64,000 bases of DNA from JAKFDI01 sp044508835 (GCA_044508835.1 JBIQHD010000003.1:62001-126000), one strand, 5' to 3'. Counted from the stretch's first letter, positions 1-8,408 are shown. Numbers and translations: made by a program. Notes: generated from the letters alone by a model not told the origin.

Positions 1-67
1 GCTCGAGCTCGCCATCGGCCAGGGCCGACAGGTCTTCCAGCAACCGGCTATCAGACTTCGTCAACAT
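1..67 (-). CDS. rseA: Anti-sigma factor RseA, N-terminal fragment (cut by window edge)
   Basis: Only the first 22 codons are present, ending at the window edge. The reading begins MLTKSDSRLLEDLSALADGE, and the LSALADGEL stretch is the usual start of the cytoplasmic sigma-binding domain of RseA. The ATG at 67-65 is preceded by a GGAGAG ribosome site. It lies 48 bases downstream of rpoE on the same strand, the normal rpoE-rseA arrangement. RseA is an inner-membrane protein that holds sigma-E until it is degraded by DegS and RseP. The identification rests on this short stretch plus position. Confidence 0.75.
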   Translation of the reverse strand, partial: MLTKSDSRLLEDLSALADGELE

Positions 68-115
68 GTCCGCTCTCCACAATTCACTCCGATCCCCACG
101 GCCGGGCCGGGCGCC

Positions 116-721
116 TCACCACCGCTCGCCATCGCGCGTATCGAGCAGGGGCCGCAGCCGCAGCGCAATCGCCTCGCGCGCGCGAAAGATGCGCGAGCGG
201 ACCGTCCCGATGGGGCAGTCCATCAGCTCGGCGATCTCTTCGTAGCTGAGCCCTTCGATCTCGCGCAGCGTGATGGCCTGCCGCAGATCGACCGACAGCG
301 CCTCGATCGCGGCATTCACGGCGGCGGCGACCTCCTTGCTGGCAAGGAGCGCCTCCGGGGTTTCGCCGTGGCTTAGTTCGTTTTCGCTGCGGTAAGTTTC
401 GTCGTCCTCGTCGCGGGACAGGCGCGCGGATTCGGTCACGATCGGGTCGCGCTTGAGCCCCACCAGCGCCTTCTTGGCGGTATTGACGGCGATGCGGTAG
501 AGCCAGGTGTAGAACGCGCTCTCGCCGCGGAACTGCGGGATCGCGCGGTAGGCGCGGATGAAGGTCTCCTGGGCGATGTCGGGCACCAGGTCGACGTCGC
601 GCACCATCCGCCCGATCAGGCGCTCGATGCGGCGCTGGTACTTGACCACGAGCATCTCGAACGCCTTGACGTCGCCGCGCTTGACGCGTTCGATCAAGGG
701 GGCATCGGCGTCGGGATTCAT
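116..721 (-). CDS. rpoE: RNA polymerase sigma-E factor (ECF family)
   Basis: 201 aa, the normal length for RpoE. Region 2 (about residues 22-90) contains the core-binding and -10 recognition helices, with DIAQETFIRAYRAIPQF followed by TWLYRIAVN. Region 4 (about 140-195) contains LSYEEIAELMDCPIGTVRSR, the -35-binding helix-turn-helix. It directs transcription of envelope-stress genes and is held inactive by RseA, whose gene follows. Its ATG overlaps the stop of the upstream membrane-protein gene (ATGA), so the two are probably co-transcribed downstream of the fab genes. Confidence 0.96.
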   Translation of the reverse strand: MNPDADAPLIERVKRGDVKAFEMLVVKYQRRIERLIGRMVRDVDLVPDIAQETFIRAYRAIPQFRGESAFYTWLYRIAVNTAKKALVGLKRDPIVTESARLSRDEDDETYRSENELSHGETPEALLASKEVAAAVNAAIEALSVDLRQAITLREIEGLSYEEIAELMDCPIGTVRSRIFRAREAIALRLRPLLDTRDGERW

Positions 722-1224
722 GCGTGGGATTCGGCGCGGGGACGGCTCGGAAGGGCTGCGTGATCCTTGTCACGGCCGGCGGCAGGGCGCGGCGAATATA
801 CCCCACAGCGAAATGCGTGCCATTGCGCTTCGAGCCCCCGGCGCTGCACCGGCAGCCACGCCGCGCGTCGCCCGAATCGCCCAGGCGGCCGGTCGAACCT
901 CAGCAGCAGCCACGCGCCGAGATCGATGGCGACGCACAGCTCGCCCGCCGGCGCGTCGTCGTCCGCGTCCATGCCGTCGTTGAGCCGCCAGGCCTGGCCG
1001 TCCCAGCGAAGCGTGAAGGCCGCGCACCGGAGCAGGCCCGCCGCGCCCGCGAGCAGCGGCAGCGCGCCGGCCCCGACGCCCAGGAGCGCCAGGCCGGAAG
1101 GCCGCTCGCCCGCCAGCGCCCAGGCCGCGAGCGCAGCCAACACGGCGGCCATCACCCCGCCCACGCACGCGCGCCAGACGCCGAAGCGGCGGACGGTGAT
1201 GCGAAGCGGGGGCGATGCGCGCAT
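718..1224 (-). CDS. Small membrane protein of unknown function, YgfX-like
   Basis: 168 aa. Two hydrophobic helices lie at about residues 16-40 and 44-64, followed by a soluble part with WDGQAWRLND, LGAWLLLRFD and a C-terminal WHAFRCGVYSPRP. The two-helix-plus-beta layout ending in an Arg-Cys-x-Val-Tyr-Ser-Pro motif resembles the YgfX/CptA-like proteins found near rpoE in this group. I recognise the type but not a function. It sits between fabF (34 bases upstream) and rpoE (4-base overlap), so it probably belongs to the same transcript. There is no N-terminal signal peptide apart from the first helix. Confidence 0.7.
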   Translation of the reverse strand: MRASPPLRITVRRFGVWRACVGGVMAAVLAALAAWALAGERPSGLALLGVGAGALPLLAGAAGLLRCAAFTLRWDGQAWRLNDGMDADDDAPAGELCVAIDLGAWLLLRFDRPPGRFGRRAAWLPVQRRGLEAQWHAFRCGVYSPRPAAGRDKDHAALPSRPRAESHA

Positions 1225-1258
1225 GGGCGCGGGGCCGGGAGCGGCAAGCCGCCCGTCT

Positions 1259-2503
1259 TCAGGCGCGCTTGAAGATCAGCGTGCCGTTGGTGCCGCCGAA
1301 GCCGAAGTTGTTCTTCGCGGCGTACTCGATCTTCATCTCCCGCGCCGTGTTGGCGCAGTAGTCCAGGTCGCATTCGGGATCCTGGTTGAAGATGTTGATG
1401 GTCGGCGGCGCCACCTGGTGATGCAGCGCGAGCGTGGTGAACACCGATTCGATGCCGCCGGCGCCTCCGAGCAGGTGGCCGGTCATCGACTTGGTGGAGC
1501 TCACGACCATCTGCCGGGCATGGTCGCCGAAGGCGAGCTTGATCGCGTTGGTCTCGTTCACGTCGCCGAGCGGCGTGGACGTGCCGTGCGCGTTGAGGTA
1601 TTGCACCTGGTCGGCGTTCAGGCCCGCGTTGCGCAGCGCGGCCTTCATGGCGCGCTTGGGGCCGTCGACGTTGGGCGCGGTCATGTGGAACGCGTCCGCG
1701 CCCATGCCGAAGCCGCACAGCTCGGCGTAGATCTTCGCGCCGCGCTTCTTCGCGTGCTCGTACTCCTCGAGCACCAGCACGCCGGCGCCTTCACCGAGGA
1801 CGAAGCCGTCGCGGTCCTTGTCCCAGGGGCGCGAGGCCGTGGCGGGATCGTCGTTGCGCGTGGACAGCGCACGCGCCGCGGCGAAGCCGCCGACGCCCAG
1901 CGGGGACACGGTCGCCTCCGAGCCGCCGGCGATCATCACGTCGGCGTCGCCGTACTCGATCAGGCGGCCCGCCTCGCCGATGCAGTGCAGGCCGGTGGTG
2001 CAGGCCGTCACGATGGCGAGGTTCGGCCCCTGGAAGCCGAAGGTGATCGACACGTGGCCCGAGATCATGTTGATGATCGAGGCCGGCACGAAGAACGGCG
2101 AGATCCGCCGCGCGCCGCGCGCCGTCAGTTCGGCATGCGTCTCCTCGATCAGGGGCAGGCCGCCGATGCCCGAGCCGACGAGGCAGCCGATGCGCTCGGC
2201 CTGCTCTTCGCCGAGCTGGTCGTTGGTCGGCAGGCCGGCGTCGCGCACGGCCTGGATGGACGCCGCCAATCCGTAGTGGATGAAGGTGTCCATGTGCCGG
2301 GCTTCCTTGGCCGGGAAGTACTCCTCGACGTTGAAGCCCTTGACCTCGCCCGCGAACTTGCAGGCGAACGACGACGCATCGAACTTGGTGATGTTGGCGA
2401 TGCCGGACTTGCCGGCCACCAGGTTGGACCAACCCTCTGCCACCGTGTTGCCCACGGGGCTGATCAGCCCGAGCCCGGTGATGACGACGCGGCGACGACT
2501 CAT
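1259..2503 (-). CDS. fabF: 3-oxoacyl-[acyl-carrier-protein] synthase II
   Basis: 414 aa, full length. This is the KAS II condensing enzyme of fatty-acid elongation, which joins malonyl-ACP to acyl-ACP. The catalytic triad is visible: Cys168 in TACTTGLHC, His306 in NAHGTSTPLGD and His343 in SMTGHLLGGAGG. It follows acpP by 16 bases on the same strand, the widespread acpP-fabF order. Cytoplasmic. The ATG at 2503 begins MSRRRVVITGLG, the standard N-terminus. KAS I (FabB) is excluded by the overall FabF-type sequence and its pairing with acpP. Confidence 0.97.
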   Translation of the reverse strand: MSRRRVVITGLGLISPVGNTVAEGWSNLVAGKSGIANITKFDASSFACKFAGEVKGFNVEEYFPAKEARHMDTFIHYGLAASIQAVRDAGLPTNDQLGEEQAERIGCLVGSGIGGLPLIEETHAELTARGARRISPFFVPASIINMISGHVSITFGFQGPNLAIVTACTTGLHCIGEAGRLIEYGDADVMIAGGSEATVSPLGVGGFAAARALSTRNDDPATASRPWDKDRDGFVLGEGAGVLVLEEYEHAKKRGAKIYAELCGFGMGADAFHMTAPNVDGPKRAMKAALRNAGLNADQVQYLNAHGTSTPLGDVNETNAIKLAFGDHARQMVVSSTKSMTGHLLGGAGGIESVFTTLALHHQVAPPTINIFNQDPECDLDYCANTAREMKIEYAAKNNFGFGGTNGTLIFKRA

Positions 2504-2519
2504 TCGATGCAGACTCCGC

Positions 2520-2759
2520 TCAGGCCTTCTGGTGATTGACGGCGTAGTCGATCGCCAGCTGCACGGTGGTGATCTTCTCGGCTTCCTCGTCGGGAATCTC
2601 GATGCCGAACTCGTCTTCGAGGGCCATCACCAGCTCGACCGTGTCCAGGGAATCGGCGCCCAGGTCGGCGACGAAGGCCTTTTCGTTGGACACATCCGCC
2701 TCGGGAACACCAAGCTGTTCGGCGATGATTTTCTTGACGCGGGATTCGATATCGCTCAT
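2520..2759 (-). CDS. acpP: Acyl carrier protein
   Basis: 79 aa, strongly acidic. The phosphopantetheine attachment Ser37 lies in LGADSLDTVELVMALEDEF. It carries the growing acyl chain for FabD, FabH, FabF and FabG, and delivers acyl groups to PlsX. The start has a strong GGAGGAG ribosome site five bases upstream. It has its own good promoter in the 115-base gap after fabG (positions 2796-2823), fitting the very high ACP expression known in bacteria. Confidence 0.98.
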   Translation of the reverse strand: MSDIESRVKKIIAEQLGVPEADVSNEKAFVADLGADSLDTVELVMALEDEFGIEIPDEEAEKITTVQLAIDYAVNHQKA

Positions 2760-2795
2760 GACTCCTCCATGGAGTGTTTACAGAAACAGCCCGGG

Positions 2796-2823
2796 ATTCT
2801 AAAGGTTGGGGCCTGCTGTCCAA
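2796..2823 (-). promoter_or_regulatory. Probable sigma-70 promoter of acpP-fabF
   Basis: Read on the minus strand, TTGGAC at 2823-2818 is followed after a 16-base spacer by TAGAAT at 2801-2796. TTGGAC matches the -35 consensus at four positions and TAGAAT the -10 at five. The start codon of acpP is 36 bases further on, leaving a short leader that ends in GGAGGAG. This is sequence reading only; no transcription data were available. Confidence 0.55.
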
Positions 2824-2874
2824 GCGCCCTTCCCCCGCAGTCCGGCCGGGCAGGTCCGGATGTTTTTCTGCAGG

Positions 2875-3624
2875 TCAGTTCATGTACATGCCGCCGTTGA
2901 CGTGCAGCTCGGTCCCGGTGATGTAGCCGGCCTGCGGCGACGCCAGGAACGCGACGGCATGCGCGATGTCCGCGGCCGCGCCCAGGCGGCCGAGCGGGAT
3001 CTGCGCCATCAGCGCGGCGGTCTGCGCCTCGGGCAGCGCGCGGGTCATGTCGGTGTCGATGAAGCCGGGCGCCACGCAGTTGACGGTGATGCCGCGGCTG
3101 CCGAGCTCGCGCGCCAGCGAGCGCGTCATCCCGGCCACGCCGGCCTTGGCGGCGGCGTAGTTGGCCTGGCCCGGGTTGCCGCTCGCGCCCACCACCGAGG
3201 TGATGTTGACGATGCGCCCGTAGCGCTGCTTCATCATCGGGCGGATGGCCGCGCGGCTCATGCGGAAGACGGCCTTGAGGTTGGTGTCGACCACCGCGTC
3301 CCAGTCATCGTCCTTCATGCGCATGGACAGGCCGTCGCGCGTGATGCCGGCGTTGTTGACGAGCACGTGCAGGGCGCCGTGCTCCTTCACGAGGGCGTCG
3401 ACGGCGGCGTCGACCGCCGCGGCATCGGTCACGTCGAGCACGATGCCGCGGCAGCCGGCGTGGGCGGCCAGCGCCTCGGTGATGGCTTGCGCGCCGGCCT
3501 CGGTGGTGGCGGTGCCGACGACCTTCAGGCCGGCGGCGGCCAGTTCGGCGGCGATCGCGCGGCCGATGCCGCGGGTGGCGCCCGTCACGAGGGCGACCTG
3601 GCCGGCAAACGTCGGCGCGCTCAT
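2875..3624 (-). CDS. fabG: 3-oxoacyl-[acyl-carrier-protein] reductase
   Basis: 249 aa short-chain dehydrogenase that reduces 3-ketoacyl-ACP with NADPH. The cofactor-binding GATRGIG is at 15-21, NNAG at 90-93, and the catalytic Ser143, Tyr156 and Lys160 (YAAAK) are all present. It ends in a normal FabG C-terminus, GTELHVNGGMYMN. A longer open frame runs upstream, but the start is set at the ATG at 3624: it gives the canonical N-terminus MSAPTFAGQVALVTG and overlaps the fabD stop as ATGA. Translationally coupled to fabD. Confidence 0.97.
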   Translation of the reverse strand: MSAPTFAGQVALVTGATRGIGRAIAAELAAAGLKVVGTATTEAGAQAITEALAAHAGCRGIVLDVTDAAAVDAAVDALVKEHGALHVLVNNAGITRDGLSMRMKDDDWDAVVDTNLKAVFRMSRAAIRPMMKQRYGRIVNITSVVGASGNPGQANYAAAKAGVAGMTRSLARELGSRGITVNCVAPGFIDTDMTRALPEAQTAALMAQIPLGRLGAAADIAHAVAFLASPQAGYITGTELHVNGGMYMN

Positions 3625-4559
3625 GCCAGCAGCCCCTTCACCTCGGCCAGGCTCGCGGGATCGGCGATCGTCGCCGTGACCGCCTCGCCGTCGATGCGCT
3701 TGACCATACCGGCCAGCACCTTGCCCGGACCGCATTCGACGATGTGGCGCAGACCGCGCTCGCGCAGCGCCTGCACCACCTCGACCCAGCGCACCGGGCC
3801 GAAGGCCTGGCGCACCAGCGCATCGCGGATCGCCGCCGGATCGGTCTCGACCTTCACGTCGACGTTGTTGACCACGGCGATGCGCGGCGCGGCGATGGCG
3901 GTGCCGGCGAGCTTGTCCTTCAGCCGCTCGGCGGCCGGGCGCATCAGGCTCGAATGGAACGGCGCAGACACCGGCAGCGGCAGGGCCCGCTTCGCCCCCC
4001 TGGCCTTGAGCGCCTCGCAGGCCTTGTCCACGCCCGCCTTGCTGCCGGCGATGACGGTCTGCTTCGGGTCGTTGAAGTTCACCGCCTCGACGACCTCGCC
4101 GCTGCCGGTCGCCACCTCGTCGCACACGTCGCGCACCGACTGCGCGTCGAGCCCGAGGATGGCGGCCATGGCGCCCACGCCCACCGGCACCGCCTCCTGC
4201 ATCGCCTGCGCGCGAAAGCGCACGAGCGGCAGCGCGTCGCGCAGGCTCAGCGCGCCGGCGGCCACGAGGGCGCTGTACTCGCCCAGCGAATGGCCGGCCA
4301 CCGCGGCCGGCTCGGCGCCCGCCTCGGCCCGCCACGCGCGGTAGCAGGCGATGCCGGCCGCCAGCATCACCGGCTGGGTGTTGGTGGTGAGGTCGAGCTG
4401 CTCCTTCGGCCCTTCGTGGATCAGGCGGCCGAGGTCCTCGCCCAGGGCGTCGGACGCCTCGGCGAGCGTGTCGCGCACGGCGGGGTGGTCGCCCCAGGCG
4501 TCGAGCATGCCGACGGCTTGCGAGCCCTGGCCGGGAAATACGAATGCGAACGGTGTCAT
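3621..4559 (-). CDS. fabD: Malonyl-CoA:ACP transacylase
   Basis: 312 aa. Moves malonyl from CoA to ACP. The nucleophile Ser91 is in GHSLGEYSALVA, the oxyanion-hole segment is FPGQGSQ at 8-14, and PFHSSLM supplies the catalytic His. The open frame continues upstream of the accepted start, but the ATG at 4559 (MTPFAFVFPGQGSQ) matches the family N-terminus. fabH ends 76 bases upstream and fabG overlaps downstream, so this is the standard fabH-fabD-fabG order. Confidence 0.97.
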   Translation of the reverse strand: MTPFAFVFPGQGSQAVGMLDAWGDHPAVRDTLAEASDALGEDLGRLIHEGPKEQLDLTTNTQPVMLAAGIACYRAWRAEAGAEPAAVAGHSLGEYSALVAAGALSLRDALPLVRFRAQAMQEAVPVGVGAMAAILGLDAQSVRDVCDEVATGSGEVVEAVNFNDPKQTVIAGSKAGVDKACEALKARGAKRALPLPVSAPFHSSLMRPAAERLKDKLAGTAIAAPRIAVVNNVDVKVETDPAAIRDALVRQAFGPVRWVEVVQALRERGLRHIVECGPGKVLAGMVKRIDGEAVTATIADPASLAEVKGLLA

Positions 4560-4635
4560 GGCCGATCTCTCGAGTCTGGTGGTGCCATGCGCAGGCGCGG
4601 CGGCCTGCACGAACGAAGGGCAGGAGCGTGCCGGT

Positions 4636-5625
4636 TCAGAGATCGAACAGCACCGCGCCCCAGGTGAAGCCGCCACCCACGCCTTCGAGCATCACCGTGT
4701 CGCCCGGCTTGATGGTGCCCGCGCGCACGGCTTCGTCGAGCGCCAGCGGGATCGAGGCGGCGGAGGTGTTGCCGTGGCGGTCGACGGTGACGATCACCTT
4801 GTCCATCGGCAGCTTCAGCTTGCGCGCCGTGCTCTGCATGATGCGGATGTTGGCCTGGTGCGGGATCAGCCAGTCGACGTCGGCGGCGGTGCGGCCGGCC
4901 TTCTCGAGCACCGAGCGCGCCACCTCGTCGAGCACGCCGACGGCCAGCTTGAACACCGCCTGGCCGTCCATCTTGAGGAAGGGGTCGCCGAGGATCTGGC
5001 CGCCCGAGACGTTGCCGGGGGTGCACAGGATCTCGGCATGGCGCCCGTCGGCATGCAGGTCGGTGGCGAGGATGCCCGGCGTGTCGCTCGCGGCGAGCAC
5101 CACCGCGCCGGCGCCGTCGCCGAAGAGCACGCAGGTCGTGCGGTCCTTGAAATCGAGGATGCGCGAGAACACCTCGGCGCCGATGACCAGCGCGCGATGC
5201 GCCGTGCCGGCCTTGATCATCGAGTCGGCGATCGCCAGCGCATAGACGAAGCCGGAGCACACGGCCTGCACGTCGAAGGCCGGGCAGCCGTGGATGCCGA
5301 GCTTGCGCTGCACGAAGCAGGCGGTCGACGGGAACACCATGTCCGGCGTCGACGTGGCGACGATGATCAGGTCGATGTCGGCGGCGGTGCAGCCGGCGGC
5401 CTCGATCGCGTGGCGGGCCGCCTGCACGGCCAGGTCGCTCGAGGTGACATGGGGCGCGGCGAAGTGCCGCGCGCGGATGCCCGTGCGCTCGACGATCCAC
5501 TGGTCGGACGTCTCGATGCCCTGCTCGGCCAGTTGCGCGGCCAGCGCGTCGTTGGTCACCCGCCGGGGAGGCAGCGAGCTGCCGGTGCCGACGATGCGTG
5601 AATGGCGTGGGGACGAAGCGTTCAT
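4636..5625 (-). CDS. fabH: 3-oxoacyl-[acyl-carrier-protein] synthase III
   Basis: 329 aa, the initiating condensing enzyme (acetyl-CoA plus malonyl-ACP). The Cys-His-Asn triad is intact: Cys123 in QAVCSGFVYAL, His256 in IPHQANIRI and Asn286 in GNTSAASIP. Its start codon overlaps the plsX stop (ATGA). The plsX-fabH-fabD-fabG-acpP-fabF series puts initiation, elongation and phospholipid acyl supply in one locus. Confidence 0.97.
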   Translation of the reverse strand: MNASSPRHSRIVGTGSSLPPRRVTNDALAAQLAEQGIETSDQWIVERTGIRARHFAAPHVTSSDLAVQAARHAIEAAGCTAADIDLIIVATSTPDMVFPSTACFVQRKLGIHGCPAFDVQAVCSGFVYALAIADSMIKAGTAHRALVIGAEVFSRILDFKDRTTCVLFGDGAGAVVLAASDTPGILATDLHADGRHAEILCTPGNVSGGQILGDPFLKMDGQAVFKLAVGVLDEVARSVLEKAGRTAADVDWLIPHQANIRIMQSTARKLKLPMDKVIVTVDRHGNTSAASIPLALDEAVRAGTIKPGDTVMLEGVGGGFTWGAVLFDL

Positions 5626-6731
5626 GCGGTGGATTCGGAGACGAGCCGATGCTCGTCGTTGGCGGCCGCGGGCATGGCTTGCAGGGTGTCGCTGATGCGC
5701 TGGTGCACCCGCTCCAGCAGCCCGTTGCGGGCGGCATCATAAGCCCGGTTCATCGCCTGCTCGAAGGCGTAGGCGTCGGACGAGCCGTGGGCCTTGAACA
5801 CCAGCCCGCGCAGGCCCAGCAGCGCCCCGCCGCTGTAGCGGCGATGGTCGACGCGGTGCTTGAGCCGCTTGAGCACCGGCAGCGAGACCAGCGCCGCCAG
5901 CTTGGAGAGGGCGTTGCGGCCGTACTCCTGCTTGATGAAGTCGAAGAGCATCGAGGCCAGGCCCTCGGCCGTCTTGAGCATCACGTTGCCCACGAAGCCG
6001 TCGCACACGACGATGTCGGTGGTGCCCTTGAAGATGTCGTTGCCTTCCACGTTGCCGTGGAAATTGAGGTGGCCGCCGGCCGCGGCCGTGCGCAGCAGCT
6101 CGCCCGCGCGCTTGATGGCGTCGCTGCCCTTCATCACCTCTTCGCCGATGTTGAGCAGGCCCACGCTCGGGCTGCCCTTGCCCTCGACGGCGCTCACGAG
6201 CGCGCTGCCCATCACGGCGAACTGCAGCAGGTGCTCGGCCGTGCAGTCGACGTTGGCGCCGAGGTCGAGCACGGTGGTGTAGCCGCCCTTGCGGTGCGGC
6301 ATGACGGCGGCGATGGCCGGCCGGTCGATGCCCTCGAGCGTCTTGAGCAGGTAGCGCGAGACGGCCATCAGCGCGCCCGTGTTGCCGGCCGACACGCAGG
6401 CATGGGCGGCAGCCCGGCCGGCGGCGTCCGCCTTCACCTGGCTGATCGCCACGCGCATCGACGAGTCCTTCTTGCGGCGCAGCGCGACCTCGATCGGGTC
6501 GTCCATCGCGACGACTTCGCTCGCCGCCACGACGGCGCAGCGCGGCCAGTCGCGGGCGGCGGCCAGCGCGTCGGCACGGCCGACGAGGATCACTTCGGCC
6601 TCCGGATGGGCGGCGAGGAACGCCCGCGCCGCAGGCAGGGTGACCGAAGGGCCGTGGTCGCCTCCCATGCAGTCGACGGCGATGCGCACGACGCCGTCGA
6701 GCACCAGGTCGTCGCGGGCGGGCGGGTTCAT
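5622..6731 (-). CDS. plsX: Phosphate acyltransferase PlsX
   Basis: 369 aa. Converts acyl-ACP to acyl-phosphate, the donor for PlsY in phospholipid synthesis; a peripheral membrane enzyme. The signature IAVDCMGGDHGPSVTLPA is near the N-terminus, and VSAGNTGALMAV and DGFVGNVMLKTAEG follow. The ATG at 6731 has no clear ribosome site and gives a 15-residue extension before VRIAVDCMGG. An internal GTG at that Val is an alternative start. The 134-base gap to rpmF contains two strong foldbacks. Confidence 0.95.
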   Translation of the reverse strand: MNPPARDDLVLDGVVRIAVDCMGGDHGPSVTLPAARAFLAAHPEAEVILVGRADALAAARDWPRCAVVAASEVVAMDDPIEVALRRKKDSSMRVAISQVKADAAGRAAAHACVSAGNTGALMAVSRYLLKTLEGIDRPAIAAVMPHRKGGYTTVLDLGANVDCTAEHLLQFAVMGSALVSAVEGKGSPSVGLLNIGEEVMKGSDAIKRAGELLRTAAAGGHLNFHGNVEGNDIFKGTTDIVVCDGFVGNVMLKTAEGLASMLFDFIKQEYGRNALSKLAALVSLPVLKRLKHRVDHRRYSGGALLGLRGLVFKAHGSSDAYAFEQAMNRAYDAARNGLLERVHQRISDTLQAMPAAANDEHRLVSESTA

Positions 6732-6774
6732 GCGAGAACGGCCGTGCAGCCTGCTAGGCGCGCATCAACGCGAA

Positions 6775-6805
6775 CGCCCGGCGCTGCCGCGAGGCAGGCC
6801 GGGCG
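6775..6805 (-). other. Hairpin 1 between rpmF and plsX (GCGA tetraloop)
   Basis: CGCCCGGC at 6775-6782 pairs with GCCGGGCG at 6798-6805, and inside it CTGCC at 6784-6788 pairs with GGCAG at 6793-6797 around a GCGA loop. G6783 is the only bulged base, giving 13 base pairs. On the transcribed minus strand the loop reads TCGC instead. No U-run follows, so it is not a standard intrinsic terminator. It may be an mRNA-stability or processing element separating rpmF output from plsX-fab. Confidence 0.5.
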
Positions 6806-6820
6806 AACCGGGATTCCAGC

Positions 6821-6837
6821 TGCCGCGCGAGGCGGCA
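6821..6837 (-). other. Hairpin 2 between rpmF and plsX
   Basis: TGCCGC at 6821-6826 pairs perfectly with GCGGCA at 6832-6837 around a five-base loop (GCGAG on the plus strand). It lies directly after the rpmF stop and 15 bases before hairpin 1 in the direction of transcription. Together they make a tandem foldback leader for plsX. Function unknown. Confidence 0.4.
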
Positions 6838-6865
6838 ACGCTGCGACGCGGGGCCGCAACGGGCG

Positions 6866-7048
6866 TCAGGCGTCCGCTTTGGTCTTGAGAACCTTGCGGC
6901 CGCGGTAGAAGCCGGTCGGGCTGATGTGGTGGCGCAGATGCGTCTCGCCGGTGGTCGGCTCGATGGCCGTGCCCGGCGCGGTGAGCGACTGGTGCGCGCG
7001 GTGCATGCCGCGCTTCGACGGGGACTTCTTGTTCTGCTGAACAGCCAT
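6866..7048 (-). CDS. rpmF: 50S ribosomal protein L32
   Basis: 60 aa. The sequence begins MAVQQNKKSPSKRGMHRAHQ, the unmistakable L32 N-terminus, and has the typical PTTGETHLRHHISPTGFY segment. The zinc-ligand cysteines of C+ L32 forms are absent, as in most proteobacterial copies. A longer frame exists upstream, but the AAGGAG site just before the ATG at 7048 fixes the start. Linkage yceD-rpmF-plsX-fab is conserved and couples ribosome and membrane synthesis. Confidence 0.97.
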   Translation of the reverse strand: MAVQQNKKSPSKRGMHRAHQSLTAPGTAIEPTTGETHLRHHISPTGFYRGRKVLKTKADA

Positions 7049-7159
7049 GGGATTCTCCTTGGGGCGCTCCGGCGGCGCCGCTCGGGGCTGCGCCGGAAGT
7101 CGGTGAAGGCCGGTGAAGGCGGCCACACCGCGCAGCCAGGCCCAACCGAAAAGCCGACG

Positions 7160-7168
7160 ATTCTAGCA
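7160..7168 (-). promoter_or_regulatory. Extended -10 candidate for rpmF-plsX-fab
   Basis: Minus-strand TGCTAGAAT has TAGAAT at 7165-7160 with the TG of an extended -10 just upstream. It lies between the end of yceD (7200) and the rpmF start (7048). No good -35 is visible 16-18 bases further upstream, which an extended -10 can tolerate. The same TAGAAT hexamer occurs before acpP and lysS in this window. Confidence 0.4.
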
Positions 7169-7199
7169 TCTCCCGGCCCGTGGTCCCGTGCGGCATCGG

Positions 7200-7754
7200 T
7201 CACGTCCCCGAACGGCCGTTCTTCAGCGCCGACAGCACGGCGAAGGGATTCGGCCGCTCTTCGGCGGCCGCCTCGTCGCCGGCGGGCAGGGGCAAGGGGT
7301 CGGGACAGACCGCGTGCCGCGGCACCAGGGGCAGCGCGAGCAGGAGCTCGTCCTCGACGAGTTCGCGCGCATCGAGCGAGCGGGTCAGCACCAGCACGTC
7401 GTCTTCCACTTCGGCGTCGAGCGCCGCGGCGGCGGTTTCGTCGGCCACGAACAGGAAGCTGCGCTGCGCCTGCACGTCGGCGGGAACCGGCCCGAGGCAG
7501 CGCTGGCACACCAGCGACAGCGCGCAGCGTGCGTCGACGTGCAGCCAGGTCTGCGGCGTGCCGTTGCGCACGGCGCGGCTCTCGCCGCGAAGGCGCCAGG
7601 CGACGGTGTCGGCGGCGCCCGGCTTCGCGTCGCCGTGCGCGGCATCGGCCAGGCGCGGCAGTTCGGTCACCGGCCAGCGGCCCTCGAGCTCGCCCGCGGC
7701 CTGGGCGAACGCTTCGACGGGCAGATGCAGGGGGTCGAAGGAGCGGGGCTTCAT
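7200..7754 (-). CDS. yceD: YceD family protein (DUF177), 23S rRNA accumulation
   Basis: 184 aa. The DUF177 signature is the pair CQRCLGPV (about residue 96) and the later HAVCPDPLPLPAG. The family is needed for normal 23S rRNA levels, and its members almost always precede rpmF, as here. The frame is open well upstream into the maf gene, but the ATG at 7754 gives the family start MKPRSFDPLHLPVEAFAQ. It is divergent from maf, whose start is 54 bases away. Confidence 0.92.
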   Translation of the reverse strand: MKPRSFDPLHLPVEAFAQAAGELEGRWPVTELPRLADAAHGDAKPGAADTVAWRLRGESRAVRNGTPQTWLHVDARCALSLVCQRCLGPVPADVQAQRSFLFVADETAAAALDAEVEDDVLVLTRSLDARELVEDELLLALPLVPRHAVCPDPLPLPAGDEAAAEERPNPFAVLSALKNGRSGT

Positions 7755-7808
7755 CCGCCGCAGTGTACGAGGGGGCGCCGGCCACACGGGCGATGTGAGA
7801 ATCGGCCG

Positions 7809-8408
7809 ATGCCTTCCTTGCCCGCGCTCATCCTCGCCTCCACGTCGCGCTACCGGCGCGAGCTGCTCGTGCGGCTGCGGCTGCCGTTCGAGGTGGAGAA
7901 CCCGCAGGTCGACGAGGCGCCGCTGCCGGGCGAGCCGCCCGCGGCGCTGGCGCTCCGCCTGGCGCGCGCGAAGGCGCTGGCGGTGGCGAAGCGGCGGCCG
8001 GACGCGGTCGTGATCGGCTCCGACCAGGTGGCCGACCTCGAGGGCCGCCCGATCGGCAAGCCCGGCACGCACGAGCGCGCCGTCGAGCAGCTGCGGGCGA
8101 TGCGCGGCCGGACCGTGGTGTTCCAGACGGCGGTCGCCGTCGTGCGGCACGGCACCGGCTTCGCCGAGGCCGCGCTCGCGCCGGTGACGGTGCGCTTCCG
8201 CGAGCTGTCCGATGCCGAGATCGAGCACTACCTGCGCACGGAGCAGCCCTACGACTGCGCCGGCAGCGCGAAGTCGGAGACGCTGGGCATCGCGCTGCTG
8301 AGCAGCCTCGAATCCGACGACCCGACGGCCCTGGTCGGCCTGCCGCTGATCCGCACCTGCGAGCTGCTGCGCCGCGCGGGCATCGATCCCTTGGTGCCGG
8401 TGCGATGA
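7809..8408 (+). CDS. yceF: Maf-type nucleotide pyrophosphatase YceF (7-methyl-GTP type)
   Basis: 199 aa. Maf/HAM1-type fold with the N-terminal LILASTSRYRRELL, the catalytic-loop SDQV at about 80 and IGKPGTHERAVEQL. The SDQV form, rather than SDTxV, and position next to yceD point to the YceF branch, known to hydrolyse m7GTP. The start is the ATG at 7809; a much longer open frame upstream is antisense to yceD. Its stop overlaps the next gene by four bases (ATGA). Confidence 0.9.
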   Translation: MPSLPALILASTSRYRRELLVRLRLPFEVENPQVDEAPLPGEPPAALALRLARAKALAVAKRRPDAVVIGSDQVADLEGRPIGKPGTHERAVEQLRAMRGRTVVFQTAVAVVRHGTGFAEAALAPVTVRFRELSDAEIEHYLRTEQPYDCAGSAKSETLGIALLSSLESDDPTALVGLPLIRTCELLRRAGIDPLVPVR

